64,000 bases of DNA, taken from assembly GCF_000153925.1 (NCBI RefSeq), contig NZ_DS264345.1, forward strand, positions 62,001 through 126,000. Reading direction: 5' to 3'. This document shows, one piece after another, positions 52,661 to 62,665 of this stretch (position 1 is its first letter; each line of letters starts with the position of its first letter). This DNA is from [Ruminococcus] torques ATCC 27756. Lineage in GTDB: Bacteria; Bacillota; Clostridia; Lachnospirales; Lachnospiraceae. The translations under genes and the position numbers were made by a program. The notes under the pieces are model-generated. The model had not been told where the DNA came from and ran no database searches. It saw only the letters and a program-made list of their open reading frames with translations.

Positions 52661-53905
52661 TTGAAACTGACACGACACAACGGGCGCTCCGGCAAGCATG
52701 GCACCTACAATCCCCGCCACAATGACCGCCGGTTTGATGTGGAGAACAGCGAACACATCGACGCAGAGCGGGCCAGGCAAAACATCTACTGGGACTGCTA
52801 CCGGGGCTTCACCACACACGAGTTCCGGGAGAACCCGGAGCAGCCGGATTTCAGCTTTGAGGAAATCGAGCGGATGTACTACTACGAGTATTATTCTGAC
52901 CATGTGGAGGCGCAGAACGCCCGGAATGAGAAAACCCGGCACACCGAGCGCAACCGCACCGTGGAGGACTTGCTGAAAAACAACAAGACCTGCCCGGAGG
53001 AAAGCATCTACCAGATCGGCACACTGGAAGAATCCGTCCCGCCGGAAACGCTCTTTCGCATCGTCAACGAGTTCTATGAGGAATTCGAGCGCCGCTTCGG
53101 TTCCCATATCCACATTTTAGATTGGGCGCTCCATCTGGACGAGGGGACGCCCCACATCCATGAGCGCCATGTGTTCGACTGTGAGAACCGCTACGGGGAA
53201 CTGTGTCCCCAGCAGGAGAAGGCGCTGGAGGAACTGGGCATCCCTCTCCCGAACCCGGACAAGCCAAAAGGCAGGCACAACAATCGGAAACAGACCTTCG
53301 ATGCGGTCTGCCGGACGATTTTGTTTGACATCACAAAGCGGCATGGGCTGCATCTGGATCAGGAGCCGTCCTACGGCGGACGGGAGTATCTGGAAAAGCA
53401 GGACTATATCCTGATGAAGCAGAAGGAGCAGCTGACGGCGCAGGAGCAGAAGCTGGAAGAACTGACGCTCAAAATCGAGGACGTGGAGACGCTGCTGGAT
53501 GATGTTTCCGATGTGGCCTATGACAAGGCGGTGGAGGTGGTGACCGATACTGTCCGGCAGGAGACACACAAAGAAGATATTCGTTTGATTGAGGAAACAA
53601 AAAAGTGGGTACTTTCGCCGGAGCGGAAGGCCCCGCAGAAGGAGCGTGACTACGCCGCCGCCCGGCTGGATGGAGTGATTACCAAAATCAAACGTGTCAT
53701 GCAGAGTGCCCTGGCAAAAATCCAGAAAACGCTTATGCAGCCGGAGGTCAAGAAGGCCGGTAAGGAGCAGATCAAGGAGAAAGCCAGAGAATCCATCCGG
53801 GATAAGCTGGCGAAAGACAAGCTGGACGCTGACCGGGATAACCGGGAACGCTGGGAACGTGAGGGGCGGATCGCTCCGACTAAGAAACACGATATGGAGT
53901 TATGA
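52661..53905 (+). CDS. MobV-type relaxase (plasmid recombination/Mob_Pre-like)
   Basis: 414 residues from TTG 52661 (AGGAGGG upstream). The conserved N-terminus LTRHNGRSGKHGTYNPRHND and the metal motif ALHLDEGTPHIHERHVF (HxDE-TPH-H) identify a Mob_Pre/MobV-like nicking enzyme. The C-terminal half is a long coiled coil and a basic tail. It would nick oriT for mobilization. It differs in family from the MobA/MobL relaxase of the nested element, so the two elements have different transfer origins. Confidence 0.85.
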   Translation: MKLTRHNGRSGKHGTYNPRHNDRRFDVENSEHIDAERARQNIYWDCYRGFTTHEFRENPEQPDFSFEEIERMYYYEYYSDHVEAQNARNEKTRHTERNRTVEDLLKNNKTCPEESIYQIGTLEESVPPETLFRIVNEFYEEFERRFGSHIHILDWALHLDEGTPHIHERHVFDCENRYGELCPQQEKALEELGIPLPNPDKPKGRHNNRKQTFDAVCRTILFDITKRHGLHLDQEPSYGGREYLEKQDYILMKQKEQLTAQEQKLEELTLKIEDVETLLDDVSDVAYDKAVEVVTDTVRQETHKEDIRLIEETKKWVLSPERKAPQKERDYAAARLDGVITKIKRVMQSALAKIQKTLMQPEVKKAGKEQIKEKARESIRDKLAKDKLDADRDNRERWEREGRIAPTKKHDMEL

Positions 53906-53953
53906 GGCATCTGATTTTCTGCGGAAACCAGGTGTCTTTTTCTCTGTCTGGAG

Positions 53954-54610
53954 GTGAGAAAATCGAATGTATTTGAAGCGGTGAAGGAGTCTGTCACCAC
54001 AAGGCAGGCTGCGGAATATTACGGGGTGCAGGTTGGCAGGAATGGGATGGCCTGCTGTCCCTTCCACGATGACAAACATCCCAGCATGAAGGTTGACCGC
54101 CGGTTCCACTGCTTCGGCTGTCAGGCGGACGGGGATGTGATTGATTTTACCGCCCGCCTGTTTGGTCTGAGCGGTAAGGAAGCGGCTCTGAAGCTGGCGG
54201 AGGATTTCTCTGTCCGCTATGACGCCAAAGGCCATGACCCGCCCCGCAGGAGGCCGGTCAAACGGAAAATCAGCGAGGAACTGCGCTACCGGCAGGCGGA
54301 GCAGAAATGTTTCCGGGTACTGTGCGATTACCTGCATCTGCTGGAACGCTGGGAGAAGAAATACGCTCCGCAAACGCCGGAGGAAGCATGGAATCCGCTG
54401 TTTGTGGAAGCACTGCAAAAGAAAGCACACACGGAGTATCTGCTGGATGTTCTCCTGTCCGGCAGCATGGAGGAACGGGCTTCCGTTGTCGCCCAGTACG
54501 GAAAAGAGGTGAGGAAGATTGAGCAGCGAATATCAGAGTTTGCCGCCAGCCACCCGGCAGGCCGCCATGAGCGCAGCCGAAGCCTTAGCGCCGGAGCAGA
54601 GCGCCTCTGA
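53954..54610 (+). CDS. CHC2 zinc-finger primase-like protein
   Basis: 218 residues, GTG 53954 (the GGAGG directly upstream is rather close). The CHC2 zinc finger of DnaG-type primases is clear: ACCPFHDDKHPSMKVDRRFH...CFGC, then GDVIDFTARLFG. The Toprim catalytic part is absent; the remainder is helical. Next to a VapE-like ATPase it probably recruits or primes replication of the element. It overlaps the next gene by 92 bases in another frame. Confidence 0.85.
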   Translation: MRKSNVFEAVKESVTTRQAAEYYGVQVGRNGMACCPFHDDKHPSMKVDRRFHCFGCQADGDVIDFTARLFGLSGKEAALKLAEDFSVRYDAKGHDPPRRRPVKRKISEELRYRQAEQKCFRVLCDYLHLLERWEKKYAPQTPEEAWNPLFVEALQKKAHTEYLLDVLLSGSMEERASVVAQYGKEVRKIEQRISEFAASHPAGRHERSRSLSAGAERL

Positions 54611-55925
54611 GGTGCGGGAAAGCCTCTCCGTCACCGAGAAGGGCCAGCCCGCCAACACCATCGGCAACTGCCGGACGGTGTTCTGCCATGACCCTCTCCT
54701 GCGCGGGGCGATCCGGCTGAACCTCCTGACTGACCGGGTGGACATTGTGCGGGATTTGGGCTGGCGCAGGAATACCAGCGCCCTGACGGATACAGACGTG
54801 AAGTATCTGCTTCTCTATTTTGAGCAGAACTATGGCCTGACCAGCGAGAAAAAGATGACAGCGGCGCTCTCTATCGTGGCGAATGAAAACTGCTACCATC
54901 CCATACAGGACGTGCTGAACGGCCTTGTCTGGGACGGGACGCCCCGCATCCGCTCCTGTCTCCATCACTTCTTGGGTGCGGACGAGAGCGACTATGTGGA
55001 GGAAATGCTGAAACACTTCCTGCTGGGGGCTATCCGGCGGGTATTCCGGCCCGGCTCCAAATATGAGGAAATGCTCTGTCTGGTAGGCGGTCAGGGCGCT
55101 GGCAAATCCAGCTTCTTCCGCCTGCTGGCGATCCGGGACGAGTGGTTTTCCGATGACCTGAAAAAGCTGGATGATGACCGGGTGTTTTTGAAACTGCAAG
55201 GACACTGGATTATTGAGATGTCGGAGATGCTGGCTACCAGCAGCGCCAAAAGCATTGAAGAAATCCGCTCATTCATCAGCCGCCAGAAGGAAACCTACCG
55301 GACGCCCTATGAAGCCCAGCCCAAAGACCGGCTGCGGCAGTGTGTGTTCGGCGGTTCATCCAACACGCTGGACTTCCTGCCCCTTGACCGGGCCGGGAAC
55401 CGGCGCTTTTTGCCGATCATGATTTACCCGGAGAATGCGGAGGTTCACATTTTGGAGGACGAGGACGCCTCCAGAGCCTATCTTTTGCAGGTCTGGGCGG
55501 AGGCCATGACGATTTACCGCAGCGGCCACTACTCTATGAAGTTCAGCAAGTCCATCCAGCGCCAGCTGGTGGAGGTACAGAAGGATTTCATGCCGGAGGA
55601 CACGGAGGCCGGGCAGATACAGGGCTTTCTGGAACACTACACCGGCAGCATGGTCTGCTCCAAACAGCTGTTCAAGGAGGCGCTGGGCCACACCTATGAC
55701 GAGCCGAAACGGTGGCAGCTGCACAATATCAACGAGATCATGAACACGGTGGTGACGGGCTGGAAGCCGTTCTCCAATCCGAGGATGTTCGCCGGGTATG
55801 GCAGGCAGAGGGGCTGGGAACGGGACGTTTCCGGCAACGAACTGCCCGGCAACGAAGATGGATTTGTGGAGCTGACCGAGGAAGAATGCCGCCAGCTGGA
55901 ACTTCCCAAAGAGTGGATCGCATAA
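54519..55925 (+). CDS. VapE/DUF5906-type replication ATPase
   Basis: 468 residues from TTG 54519 in the preceding gene. Family sequence: NPIQDVLNGLVWDGTPRI-type motif (here HPIQDVLNGLVWDGTPRIRS), Walker A GGQGAGKSSFFRLL, then WFSDDLKKLDDD, HWIIEMSEM (Walker B) and a sensor/arginine finger region (LDRAGNRRFLPIMI). This is the virulence-associated E family, SF3-helicase-like proteins that replicate phage satellites and ICEs. Two copies of an 11-base repeat lie inside its 3' end. Confidence 0.9.
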   Translation: MSSEYQSLPPATRQAAMSAAEALAPEQSASEVRESLSVTEKGQPANTIGNCRTVFCHDPLLRGAIRLNLLTDRVDIVRDLGWRRNTSALTDTDVKYLLLYFEQNYGLTSEKKMTAALSIVANENCYHPIQDVLNGLVWDGTPRIRSCLHHFLGADESDYVEEMLKHFLLGAIRRVFRPGSKYEEMLCLVGGQGAGKSSFFRLLAIRDEWFSDDLKKLDDDRVFLKLQGHWIIEMSEMLATSSAKSIEEIRSFISRQKETYRTPYEAQPKDRLRQCVFGGSSNTLDFLPLDRAGNRRFLPIMIYPENAEVHILEDEDASRAYLLQVWAEAMTIYRSGHYSMKFSKSIQRQLVEVQKDFMPEDTEAGQIQGFLEHYTGSMVCSKQLFKEALGHTYDEPKRWQLHNINEIMNTVVTGWKPFSNPRMFAGYGRQRGWERDVSGNELPGNEDGFVELTEEECRQLELPKEWIA

Positions 55926-56155
55926 AAATAGCGGTCTGTTGCCGGGATGGTTGTCACTTGGTTGCCGGGTTCGTTGCCGGGGATTTTCCGGTCTGGATAC
56001 GGAAAAAGCCTGTAAATAAGGCATTTTCTAATATCTATCTCTATCTCCGGCAACGAAAGCAACGAGATTTTTCAAGAAAATTTAGAAAGTAAGATTTGCA
56101 GGCCAGACGGTAGTTTACAGGTTTTTGGAGGTTCGTTGCCGGACTTCGTTGCCGG
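55831..56155 (+). repeat. Iteron-like repeats (TTCGTTGCCGG), candidate replication origin
   Basis: Six exact copies of the 11-mer TTCGTTGCCGG or its complement CCGGCAACGAA at 55831, 55846, 55970, 56047, 56132 and 56145. Two 8-base partial copies (GTTGCCGG) lie at 55938 and 55961. Copies occur in both orientations. The stretch 55926-56194 is otherwise non-coding and AT-richer (56025-56100). It follows directly on primase and helicase genes, as origins often do. Confidence 0.7.
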
Positions 56156-56194
56156 TGTGCTATTGTCTGGCCTGCCACTCTATGGAGGTAGCCT

Positions 56195-56362
56195 ATGGAA
56201 AAAAGCAAGCAGCAGAAAAATAAAGTCCGTTTTATGGTGGTGCGGGAGTTCTCCGGGGAGAAATCCATGCGGGAAGCCTTTGAGCAACTGATCGAGCGCC
56301 AGACCTGCGAACACTTCGAGGAATGGCTGGAACAGCGTGAGATGGCGGAGAACGCTGCGTAA
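56195..56362 (+). CDS. Small protein before the recombinase (TnpW-like)
   Basis: 55 residues, ATG 56195 behind ATGGAGG. Reads MEKSKQQKNKVRFMVVREFS, then GEKSMREAFEQLIERQTCEH and FEEWLEQREMAENAA. The length, the strand-then-helix plan and the position beside a serine recombinase resemble TnpW. It was found by eye because of its length. Function unknown. Confidence 0.72.
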   Translation: MEKSKQQKNKVRFMVVREFSGEKSMREAFEQLIERQTCEHFEEWLEQREMAENAA

Positions 56363-56434
56363 AAACGGTTGATTCAGGGACAGGGGCATGGTATGATAAT
56401 GGTATCGTGTCCCTGTTCATAGAAGGAGAACGCT

Positions 56435-58087
56435 ATGAGCAGGAAAAAACAAGTCTATGAGAAAATCACCGCTCTCTACTGCCGTATCTCTCTGGATGAC
56501 GGCGGCGACAATGAGAGCATGAGCATCAGCAACCAGAAAATCATGCTTCGGGACTTTGCTGAAAAGCATGGGATGTTCCAGTATGAGTATTATGTGGATG
56601 ACGGCTATACGGGCCGCAATTTCAACCGCCCTGCCTTCCAGCGTATGATCGCTGACATTGAGGCAGGGAAGATCGGCTGCGTCATCACCAAAGACCTATC
56701 CAGACTTGGTAGGAATTATATTGAAGCTGGCAGCTATATCGAAATCTTTTTCCCCAAACACAATGTGCGCTATATCGCCATCACGGACGGCGTGGACAGC
56801 CTGACCCGTCAGGAGATGGACATTACGCCCTTCAAGAATATCCTGAACGATATGTATAGCCGGGATATTTCTAAAAAGGTGCTGGCGGGCATCACGACCC
56901 GCTCCCGGCAGGGAAAGTTCTGCGGAGGGACGCCGCCCTTCGGCCTGATGCGTGACCCGGAGGACAAAGGGCATCTTATCATTGACCCGGAGACAGCGCC
57001 GATCATCCGTAAAATCTATGACTATGCCCTTGACGGGCTGGGCTGCATGAGGATTTCCAAACGGCTGATGGAAGAAAAAATCCCCATCACCCATGTCAAG
57101 GCCAATACGGAGTTTGACGCCAACTATTACTCTTGGGGCGGCGCAAGGATCAGCCATATCCTGCGGAATCCCTTTTATAAGGGCGCACATCTGGTCTTTC
57201 GGACACACCAGAAGGGCATCCGCTCCAACACTTATGACATTATCCCCCGTGACCAGTGGGAAGTGATCGAGGGCTGCCATGAGGCGATTGTGACGCCGGA
57301 GGAATGGGAACAGGTACAAGCTATCATTGACCGCAAACCACCTATCATGAAAGGCAATGCCTGCCCCTTTTATAATCTGTTCCACGGGCTGGTCTACTGC
57401 GCTACCTGCGGGAAGTCCATGCAGGTGCGGTATGAAAAGGTCGGCAGAACCGGGAAGAACCGGTTCACCGGCGAGATGCGGGAACCGATTGACAAGGCGT
57501 ACTATATCTGCCAGACTTATAACCGCATGGGATGCAAGGTCTGCTCCAGCCACAAGATCGAGGCCAGAGATTTATACAATCTGGTGCTGAAAGACATTCA
57601 GGAGCTGGCGGCGCAGGCCATGAAGGACGCCGATGCGTTCTATCAGCACCTCAGCAGCCGGATGGAGCGCCGGTATCTGGTAGACGCTTCTCAGACCGAG
57701 AAGGAACGGAAACGGCTGGAAGCCCGGAATCAGGAAATTGATGTGATGTTTTTAAGCCTGTACACGGATAAGGCAAAAGGCATCCTGACCGAACAGCGGT
57801 TTATGAAACTGACGGCGGCGCTGGAACAGGAGCAGGAATCCAACCAGAAGCGTCTGCATGACCTGGCGATGATGCAGAGCCGGGCGGACGCACAGGAAAG
57901 CGAAGTCCGTACCTTTATCAAGGAAATCCGGCGCTATTCCGCTATTGAGGAACTGGACGAGGCAATGCTGAACCGGCTTATCAGCCGGATTCTGATTGGC
58001 GAGGTCAAGAAGGTGGACGGACAGAAGGTGCAGAAAGTCAAAATCGTTTATAACTTTGTCGGGGAAATCCCGGAGATTGCAGCATAA
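56435..58087 (+). CDS. Large serine recombinase of the second element
   Basis: 550 residues, ATG 56435 after AGAAGGAG. Catalytic S19 in LYCRISLDDGG, the arginine motif DLSRLGRNYIEAGSYIE, a recombinase domain (RILRNPFYKGAHLVF-type), a zinc ribbon (LVYCATCGKSM...C...C) and a coiled coil. It ends VKIVYNFVGEIPEIAA without the DUF4368 tail of the other recombinase, so it belongs to a different subgroup. It probably catalyses excision and integration of the second element. A strong terminator follows. Confidence 0.93.
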   Translation: MSRKKQVYEKITALYCRISLDDGGDNESMSISNQKIMLRDFAEKHGMFQYEYYVDDGYTGRNFNRPAFQRMIADIEAGKIGCVITKDLSRLGRNYIEAGSYIEIFFPKHNVRYIAITDGVDSLTRQEMDITPFKNILNDMYSRDISKKVLAGITTRSRQGKFCGGTPPFGLMRDPEDKGHLIIDPETAPIIRKIYDYALDGLGCMRISKRLMEEKIPITHVKANTEFDANYYSWGGARISHILRNPFYKGAHLVFRTHQKGIRSNTYDIIPRDQWEVIEGCHEAIVTPEEWEQVQAIIDRKPPIMKGNACPFYNLFHGLVYCATCGKSMQVRYEKVGRTGKNRFTGEMREPIDKAYYICQTYNRMGCKVCSSHKIEARDLYNLVLKDIQELAAQAMKDADAFYQHLSSRMERRYLVDASQTEKERKRLEARNQEIDVMFLSLYTDKAKGILTEQRFMKLTAALEQEQESNQKRLHDLAMMQSRADAQESEVRTFIKEIRRYSAIEELDEAMLNRLISRILIGEVKKVDGQKVQKVKIVYNFVGEIPEIAA

Positions 58088-58098
58088 AGACAGTACAG

Positions 58099-58124
58099 CC
58101 CTCCCCGTACCGGGGAGGACTTTT
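58099..58124 (+). terminator. Terminator after the recombinase
   Basis: CCTCCCCG-TA-CCGGGGAGG followed by ACTTTTTG. It lies 12 bases after the stop codon. Confidence 0.92.
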
Positions 58125-58168
58125 TGATATTTGGAAAAGATAAAAATGTATGTGTTATTTATAGCATC

Positions 58169-59065
58169 CTAAAAGGCCATTGTTTCCAAAATACCGGTTT
58201 TAAGATTTTGAGCAGCAGCGCTCAATGGACGTTTCCTGTCATATACCATACAAATCTGACGTTCAGGGATTGTTTCCCGCAGATGAATCTGGAAGATCTC
58301 ACGTTGCTGAAGTGCTTCCTTCGCCATTGGTTCTGGAAGAAAAGCTAGCCCTAATTCCGCTTTTACCAAAGGTAAAATCTGATCTGTGGTAGCTGCTTCC
58401 GTGTCTGGTATCAACTCCAACCCGTGGGACAGGAACAATTTATGATAAAAATTCCAGGTCATAGTTTCTTTTCCGAGGCAAATCAACGGATAATTTTTTA
58501 GTTCGGCAAGTGTCAGCTCCTGGCTGCCCAGTGCCGTAAAAGTTTTGCCGCCCACAAGAATTTCACGGAAGGGCCGCAAATGCAATTCCTTCAAAGAGGT
58601 ATCCACGTTGGTCGGCGTTGATACAACAGCAAAATCAACTTCACCGTTTTTAACAGAGCGGATGGCTTGCGGAGTGGAATGGTTATATATTTTCAAGCGA
58701 ATACCGGGATGCTTCATGTGAAAGGGCTTCAATATATCCAGCAGGTAGATATTCAATGCGGTTTCGCTGGCTCCGATTGAAATACTTCCATGCTCCAAAC
58801 CACTGTGCGCATTTAGTTCGGTTTCGGCTGTTTGTATCTGAGAAATGGCAGCTTCGACATGAGTGAACAACATTTCTCCTTCTGGGGTCAGTTGAACACC
58901 TCGATTGGTGCGTATAAATAACGTACAGTGCGTTTGCTGCTCCAGGCAGTTCATGGCGCGGGTAACGTTGGGCTGTCCGCTGCCCAGTGCATGAGCCGCT
59001 TTTGTGAAATTCTTGTATTTGGCTACATAATAAAAAACCTTGTAATATTCAAAGTTGACATCCAT
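58169..59065 (-). CDS. LysR-type transcriptional regulator
   Basis: 298 residues. The N-terminal HTH is clear ([20 protein letters not shown], then [20 protein letters not shown]). The effector-binding domain includes [20 protein letters not shown] and [15 protein letters not shown]. It is divergently transcribed from argG with about 125 bases between the start codons, the usual LysR arrangement, so it probably controls the argG-purA-pyrB operon. The effector is unknown; an intermediate of that operon would be a natural guess. Confidence 0.92.
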   Translation of the reverse strand: MDVNFEYYKVFYYVAKYKNFTKAAHALGSGQPNVTRAMNCLEQQTHCTLFIRTNRGVQLTPEGEMLFTHVEAAISQIQTAETELNAHSGLEHGSISIGASETALNIYLLDILKPFHMKHPGIRLKIYNHSTPQAIRSVKNGEVDFAVVSTPTNVDTSLKELHLRPFREILVGGKTFTALGSQELTLAELKNYPLICLGKETMTWNFYHKLFLSHGLELIPDTEAATTDQILPLVKAELGLAFLPEPMAKEALQQREIFQIHLRETIPERQICMVYDRKRPLSAAAQNLKTGILETMAF

Positions 59066-59122
59066 CCAGGCATCCTCTTTCTGATATGCTAATTGCTGAT
59101 GATCACTATATCAATAATACTT

Positions 59123-59151
59123 TTTACATATTCCTGCCTGTCCAGTATAAT
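59123..59151 (+). promoter_or_regulatory. Promoter of the argG operon
   Basis: TTTACA and a perfect TATAAT with a 17-base spacer, 39 bases upstream of ATG 59191. Confidence 0.88.
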
Positions 59152-59190
59152 AGATTTTGGTTCCAAAAACAAGTGAAGGAGTGCTTTAGT

Positions 59191-60426
59191 ATGAGTGAAA
59201 TCAAAAAAGTTGTGCTGGCATATTCCGGTGGTCTGGATACCTCCGTTATTATCCCGTGGCTGAAAGAACACTATGACAACTGTGAAGTGATCGCTGTCTG
59301 TGGAAATGTTGGACAAGACGATGAATTGGATGATTTGAAACAGCGAGCAGTGGCTTCTGGAGCCAGCAAACTTTATGTCGAGGATTTAACGGATGAGTTT
59401 GTTAATGAGTTTGTTATTCCTACTATGCAGGCGGGAGCTGATTATGAAGGGTATTTATTGGGAACCAGCCTTGCCCGCCCTATTCTGGCTAAGCGTGTCA
59501 TGGAAATTGCAAAGGCAGAGGGGGCGGATGCTGTTTGCCACGGCAGCACCGGAAAGGGCAACGATCAGGTGCGATTTGAGCTGGCCATTATGCACTTTGC
59601 GCCGGAAATGAAAATCATTACACCGTGGCGGGAATGGGATATTCAAAGCCGCAATGAGGAGATTGATTACGCCGAAGCCCATCATATTCCTTTGAAAATA
59701 AATCGAGAAACCAATTACTCAAAGGATAAAAATCTTTGGCATCTTTCTCATGAGGGATTGGATTTGGAGGACCCAGGTAATGAGCCGCAGTATGAAAAAG
59801 AAGGTTTTCTGGAAATGAGCGTTTCTCCACTGAAAGCGCCGGATACTCCTACATATGTGGAGCTGGACTTTGAAAAAGGCGTACCTGTTAAGTTGAACGG
59901 CAAGGCAATGAAATCATCAGACATTATTTCTAAGCTAAACGAGATTGGCGGCTGTAATGGTATTGGCCTGTACGATGTGGTGGAAAACCGTCTGGTTGGT
60001 ATGAAAAGCCGAGGAGTGTACGAGACACCGGGCGGAACCATTCTGTATAGAGCGCATGAGATATTAGAAACACTGACATTGGACAAAAAAACTGCCCATA
60101 AGAAAAAGGAATTGTCTATTTGCTTCGGTGAGTTGGTTTACGACGGACAGTGGTTTTCTCCGCTGCGCAAAGCGTTGTCTGCATTTGTGACAGAGACGCA
60201 GCAGACCGTCACCGGAAAAGTACGTCTGAAGTTATATAAGGGCAACATTATCAATTCAGGTGTGTGGTCCCCATATTCTTTGTATAGCGAGGATATTGTC
60301 ACATTTAATGAAGGAGAGGGCTATCAGCAGTCCGATGCTACTGGCTTCATCCGTCTTTTGGGGCTGCCTACCCGTATACAGGCGTCTGTAAATGCCCGAA
60401 ATAGAAGGGAGGCAGAAAAATGCTGA
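59191..60426 (+). CDS. argG: Argininosuccinate synthase
   Basis: 411 residues from ATG 59191 (GAAGGAG upstream). The ATP PP-loop [15 protein letters not shown], the citrulline/aspartate-binding stretch [26 protein letters not shown] and GIYETPGG-like ([11 protein letters not shown]) are intact. It joins citrulline and L-aspartate with ATP to argininosuccinate. No argininosuccinate lyase (argH) or other arginine gene follows. The next gene, purA-like, overlaps it by 7 bases. The operon is unusual for this gene. Confidence 0.95.
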   Translation: MSEIKKVVLAYSGGLDTSVIIPWLKEHYDNCEVIAVCGNVGQDDELDDLKQRAVASGASKLYVEDLTDEFVNEFVIPTMQAGADYEGYLLGTSLARPILAKRVMEIAKAEGADAVCHGSTGKGNDQVRFELAIMHFAPEMKIITPWREWDIQSRNEEIDYAEAHHIPLKINRETNYSKDKNLWHLSHEGLDLEDPGNEPQYEKEGFLEMSVSPLKAPDTPTYVELDFEKGVPVKLNGKAMKSSDIISKLNEIGGCNGIGLYDVVENRLVGMKSRGVYETPGGTILYRAHEILETLTLDKKTAHKKKELSICFGELVYDGQWFSPLRKALSAFVTETQQTVTGKVRLKLYKGNIINSGVWSPYSLYSEDIVTFNEGEGYQQSDATGFIRLLGLPTRIQASVNARNRREAEKC

Positions 60427-61721
60427 CTGCGGTGACAGGTATCAAGTGGGGGGATGAAGGGAAAGGACGGGTTATTGATCTGCTGGCAGAGCGGGCGGAT
60501 ATTGTCGTGCGTTACCAGGGGGGAAATAATGCCGGGCATACGGTCGTAACCAAACAGGGAAAATTTATTCTGAATCTGCTACCATCCGGGATTCTTCATC
60601 CCAATGTGGTGTGTGTTCTTGCGGATGGTATGGTAGTTGATTTAGAGCATCTCTCCAATGAAATTGCCGATATTCGCGGCAAAGGGGTGTCTGTAACACC
60701 TCAAAATTTCAAACTGTCCGCTCGTGCAACCATCTCCATGCCGTGGCATCGGATACAAGATGATTTGGAGGAAGAACGTCTTGCGCAGAGCGGAGTTGCT
60801 TTCGGCTCTACTCGCAGGGGAATTGCTTATGCCTACAGCGATAAGTATCGCAAAAAAACATTGCGTTTAGGTGATCTGCTTCATTTAGATGAGCCATATA
60901 TACAGGTTCGTCTAAAAACCATGCTGGAAGCAAAAAATTTGGAACTGGCAGGCTGCTATCATCAGGAGCCAATGTCTTATCCGGCCCTGCTTGCCTGGTG
61001 CCAGAAGCAGGCAAAGGAGTTTTTACCCTATATCTGTGATACCGGAAATTATTTGGATACAGCGTTATCGTCAGGAAAACAGATGGTTTTGGAAGCGCAG
61101 CTTGGCGCTATGCGTGATATTGACTATGGCATTTTCCCCTACACTTCCAGTTCTACAACGATTGCGGCCTATGGGCCGATTGGAGCGGGAATTCCTGGCG
61201 TGCAGCCTGACCATGTGGTCGGTGTGTTAAAGGCTTATTCAACGTGCGTTGGTGCAGGCCCATTTGTGGCCGAGAACGCTATGCCTGAAGAATGGAAGGA
61301 ATCCCTGCGCAAGGCCGGCGGTGAATATGGCGCTGCAACAGGCCGCCCACGCCGGGTTGGGCCATTTGATGCGGTTGCAAGCCGGTACGGCCTAAAATGC
61401 CAACGCGCTGACAAAATCGCATTGACTAAGTTAGACGTACTCAGTTATATGCAGGAAATTCCCATCATTACGGGATATTTGTACAAAGGCAAAGAAACAG
61501 ACACCTTTGTTCCTACGGAAAATCTGGAAGAATATCAACCGGTTATCAGCTTCATTCCCGGCTGGAAACAGGACATTTCCGCTTGCCGTCGCTGGGAGGA
61601 ACTGCCGGATGCTGCAAAAAATTATATCAAAACGCTGGAAAAATTACTTGATCACGAGATCCAGTTTATCTCTGTCGGCGCAAAGCGCGAAGAATATCTG
61701 ATAAAGGGGGAATGGCTGTGA
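60420..61721 (+). CDS. purA: Adenylosuccinate synthetase-like protein (divergent PurA)
   Basis: 433 residues. The N-terminal GTP/IMP site [15 protein letters not shown] (catalytic D12) and the [10 protein letters not shown] loop (H40) are intact. Two other motifs differ from ordinary Pur[15 protein letters not shown] in place of GTTGRGIGPAYEDK, and [20 protein letters not shown] in place of [20 protein letters not shown]. The former changes the IMP-contacting segment. The enzyme joins L-aspartate to a 6-oxo purine or to a related acceptor. It may be a housekeeping paralogue with shifted substrate. It overlaps pyrB by 10 bases. Confidence 0.88.
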   Translation: MLTAVTGIKWGDEGKGRVIDLLAERADIVVRYQGGNNAGHTVVTKQGKFILNLLPSGILHPNVVCVLADGMVVDLEHLSNEIADIRGKGVSVTPQNFKLSARATISMPWHRIQDDLEEERLAQSGVAFGSTRRGIAYAYSDKYRKKTLRLGDLLHLDEPYIQVRLKTMLEAKNLELAGCYHQEPMSYPALLAWCQKQAKEFLPYICDTGNYLDTALSSGKQMVLEAQLGAMRDIDYGIFPYTSSSTTIAAYGPIGAGIPGVQPDHVVGVLKAYSTCVGAGPFVAENAMPEEWKESLRKAGGEYGAATGRPRRVGPFDAVASRYGLKCQRADKIALTKLDVLSYMQEIPIITGYLYKGKETDTFVPTENLEEYQPVISFIPGWKQDISACRRWEELPDAAKNYIKTLEKLLDHEIQFISVGAKREEYLIKGEWL

Positions 61722-62665
61722 GACACCTGATTGAACCAACCGATTTCAATGACGATGAAACGATGGCAGTCCTGGATTTGGCTGATCGAATTGCCGCCGC
61801 TCCGGAGATGTATGCGCATGTGGCTGACGGCAAAAAGCTGGCGACCTTATTTTATGAACCCAGTACGAGAACCCGGCTTTCTTTTGAATCTGCCATGCTA
61901 AGTCTGGGCGGGCAGACGCTCGGCTTCTCCGGAGCAGAACAGTCCAGTGCAACCAAAGGAGAAACGGTTGCTGATACAGCTCGCGTAGTCAGCTGCTATT
62001 CCAATATTATAGCTATGCGCCACCCAAAAGAAGGTGCTCCGCTTCGCGCTTCCATGTTTTCCAAAGTTCCTGTCATAAATGCTGGTGACGGAGGCCATAA
62101 TCATCCTACACAAACTTTAATTGATTTGCTGACGATTCGCCAGCGCATGGGACGGTTGGATCATCTGACCGTTGGTTTTTGCGGTGATCTGAAGTTCGGC
62201 CGGACAGTGCATTCTTTGGTCAACAATCTTGTTCGTTTTTTAGGAAATCAGTTTTATTTTATCTCGCCAGAGGAACTTCGCATTCCCGAATATTTGAAGG
62301 AGGATACATTGCACCCGGCAAATTCCTTATATTGGGAGGTCAGCAGTTTGGAGGACACACTCCCTAAGCTGGATGTGTTATATATGACCAGAGTGCAGAA
62401 AGAACGTTTTTTTAATGAGGAAGATTACATTCGGCTAAAGAGCATCTACACGCTTGACCCTGAAAAAATGAAATTGGCTAGGCCGGATATGCCTGTGTTG
62501 CATCCACTGCCTCGTGTCGATGAAATTACTCGGACGGTAGATGATGATCCCCGTGCCGCTTATTTTGATCAGGTGCAGAATGGCGTTTATGTTCGCATGG
62601 CACTAATTATGGCTCTGTTGGGAATTGCCGATCCTGTGACTGGAGAGAAGGTGTTAAAATGCTGA
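61712..62665 (+). CDS. pyrB: Aspartate carbamoyltransferase, catalytic subunit
   Basis: 317 residues, ATG 61712 after AAAGGGGG. The carbamoyl-phosphate loop [29 protein letters not shown] (80s loop), [12 protein letters not shown] and [10 protein letters not shown] (240s loop) are typical. It carbamoylates L-aspartate to N-carbamoyl-aspartate, the first step of pyrimidine synthesis. It is followed directly by the regulatory subunit pyrI. No other pyr gene is in the window. Confidence 0.95.
   Translation: MAVRHLIEPTDFNDDETMAVLDLADRIAAAPEMYAHVADGKKLATLFYEPSTRTRLSFESAMLSLGGQTLGFSGAEQSSATKGETVADTARVVSCYSNIIAMRHPKEGAPLRASMFSKVPVINAGDGGHNHPTQTLIDLLTIRQRMGRLDHLTVGFCGDLKFGRTVHSLVNNLVRFLGNQFYFISPEELRIPEYLKEDTLHPANSLYWEVSSLEDTLPKLDVLYMTRVQKERFFNEEDYIRLKSIYTLDPEKMKLARPDMPVLHPLPRVDEITRTVDDDPRAAYFDQVQNGVYVRMALIMALLGIADPVTGEKVLKC

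Larger units (their letters stand above)
49165..58125 (+). mobile_element. Second mobilizable element (borders approximate)
   Basis: A GC-rich module with TnpV, DUF6809, an XRE regulator, small ICE proteins, a MobV-type relaxase, a CHC2 primase, a VapE-like ATPase, a TnpW-sized protein and a serine recombinase followed by a terminator. The left edge is where VirD4 sequence stops (~49,165); the right edge is taken at the terminator before the LysR gene. No shared core dinucleotide could be proven. Confidence 0.6.

Noticed and set aside
52200-52725. Several overlapping plus-strand ORFs in the GC-rich stretch
   Set aside because: Three frames stay open because of repeats; none has a ribosome site or a recognisable protein. 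Better explained as a structured non-coding region.
55831-56155. CRISPR array
   Set aside because: Repeats are only 11 bases, occur in both orientations and have irregular spacing. No cas genes.
32015-58130. Prophage
   Set aside because: No capsid, tail, portal, terminase or lysis gene. All recognisable genes are of conjugative or mobilizable elements.
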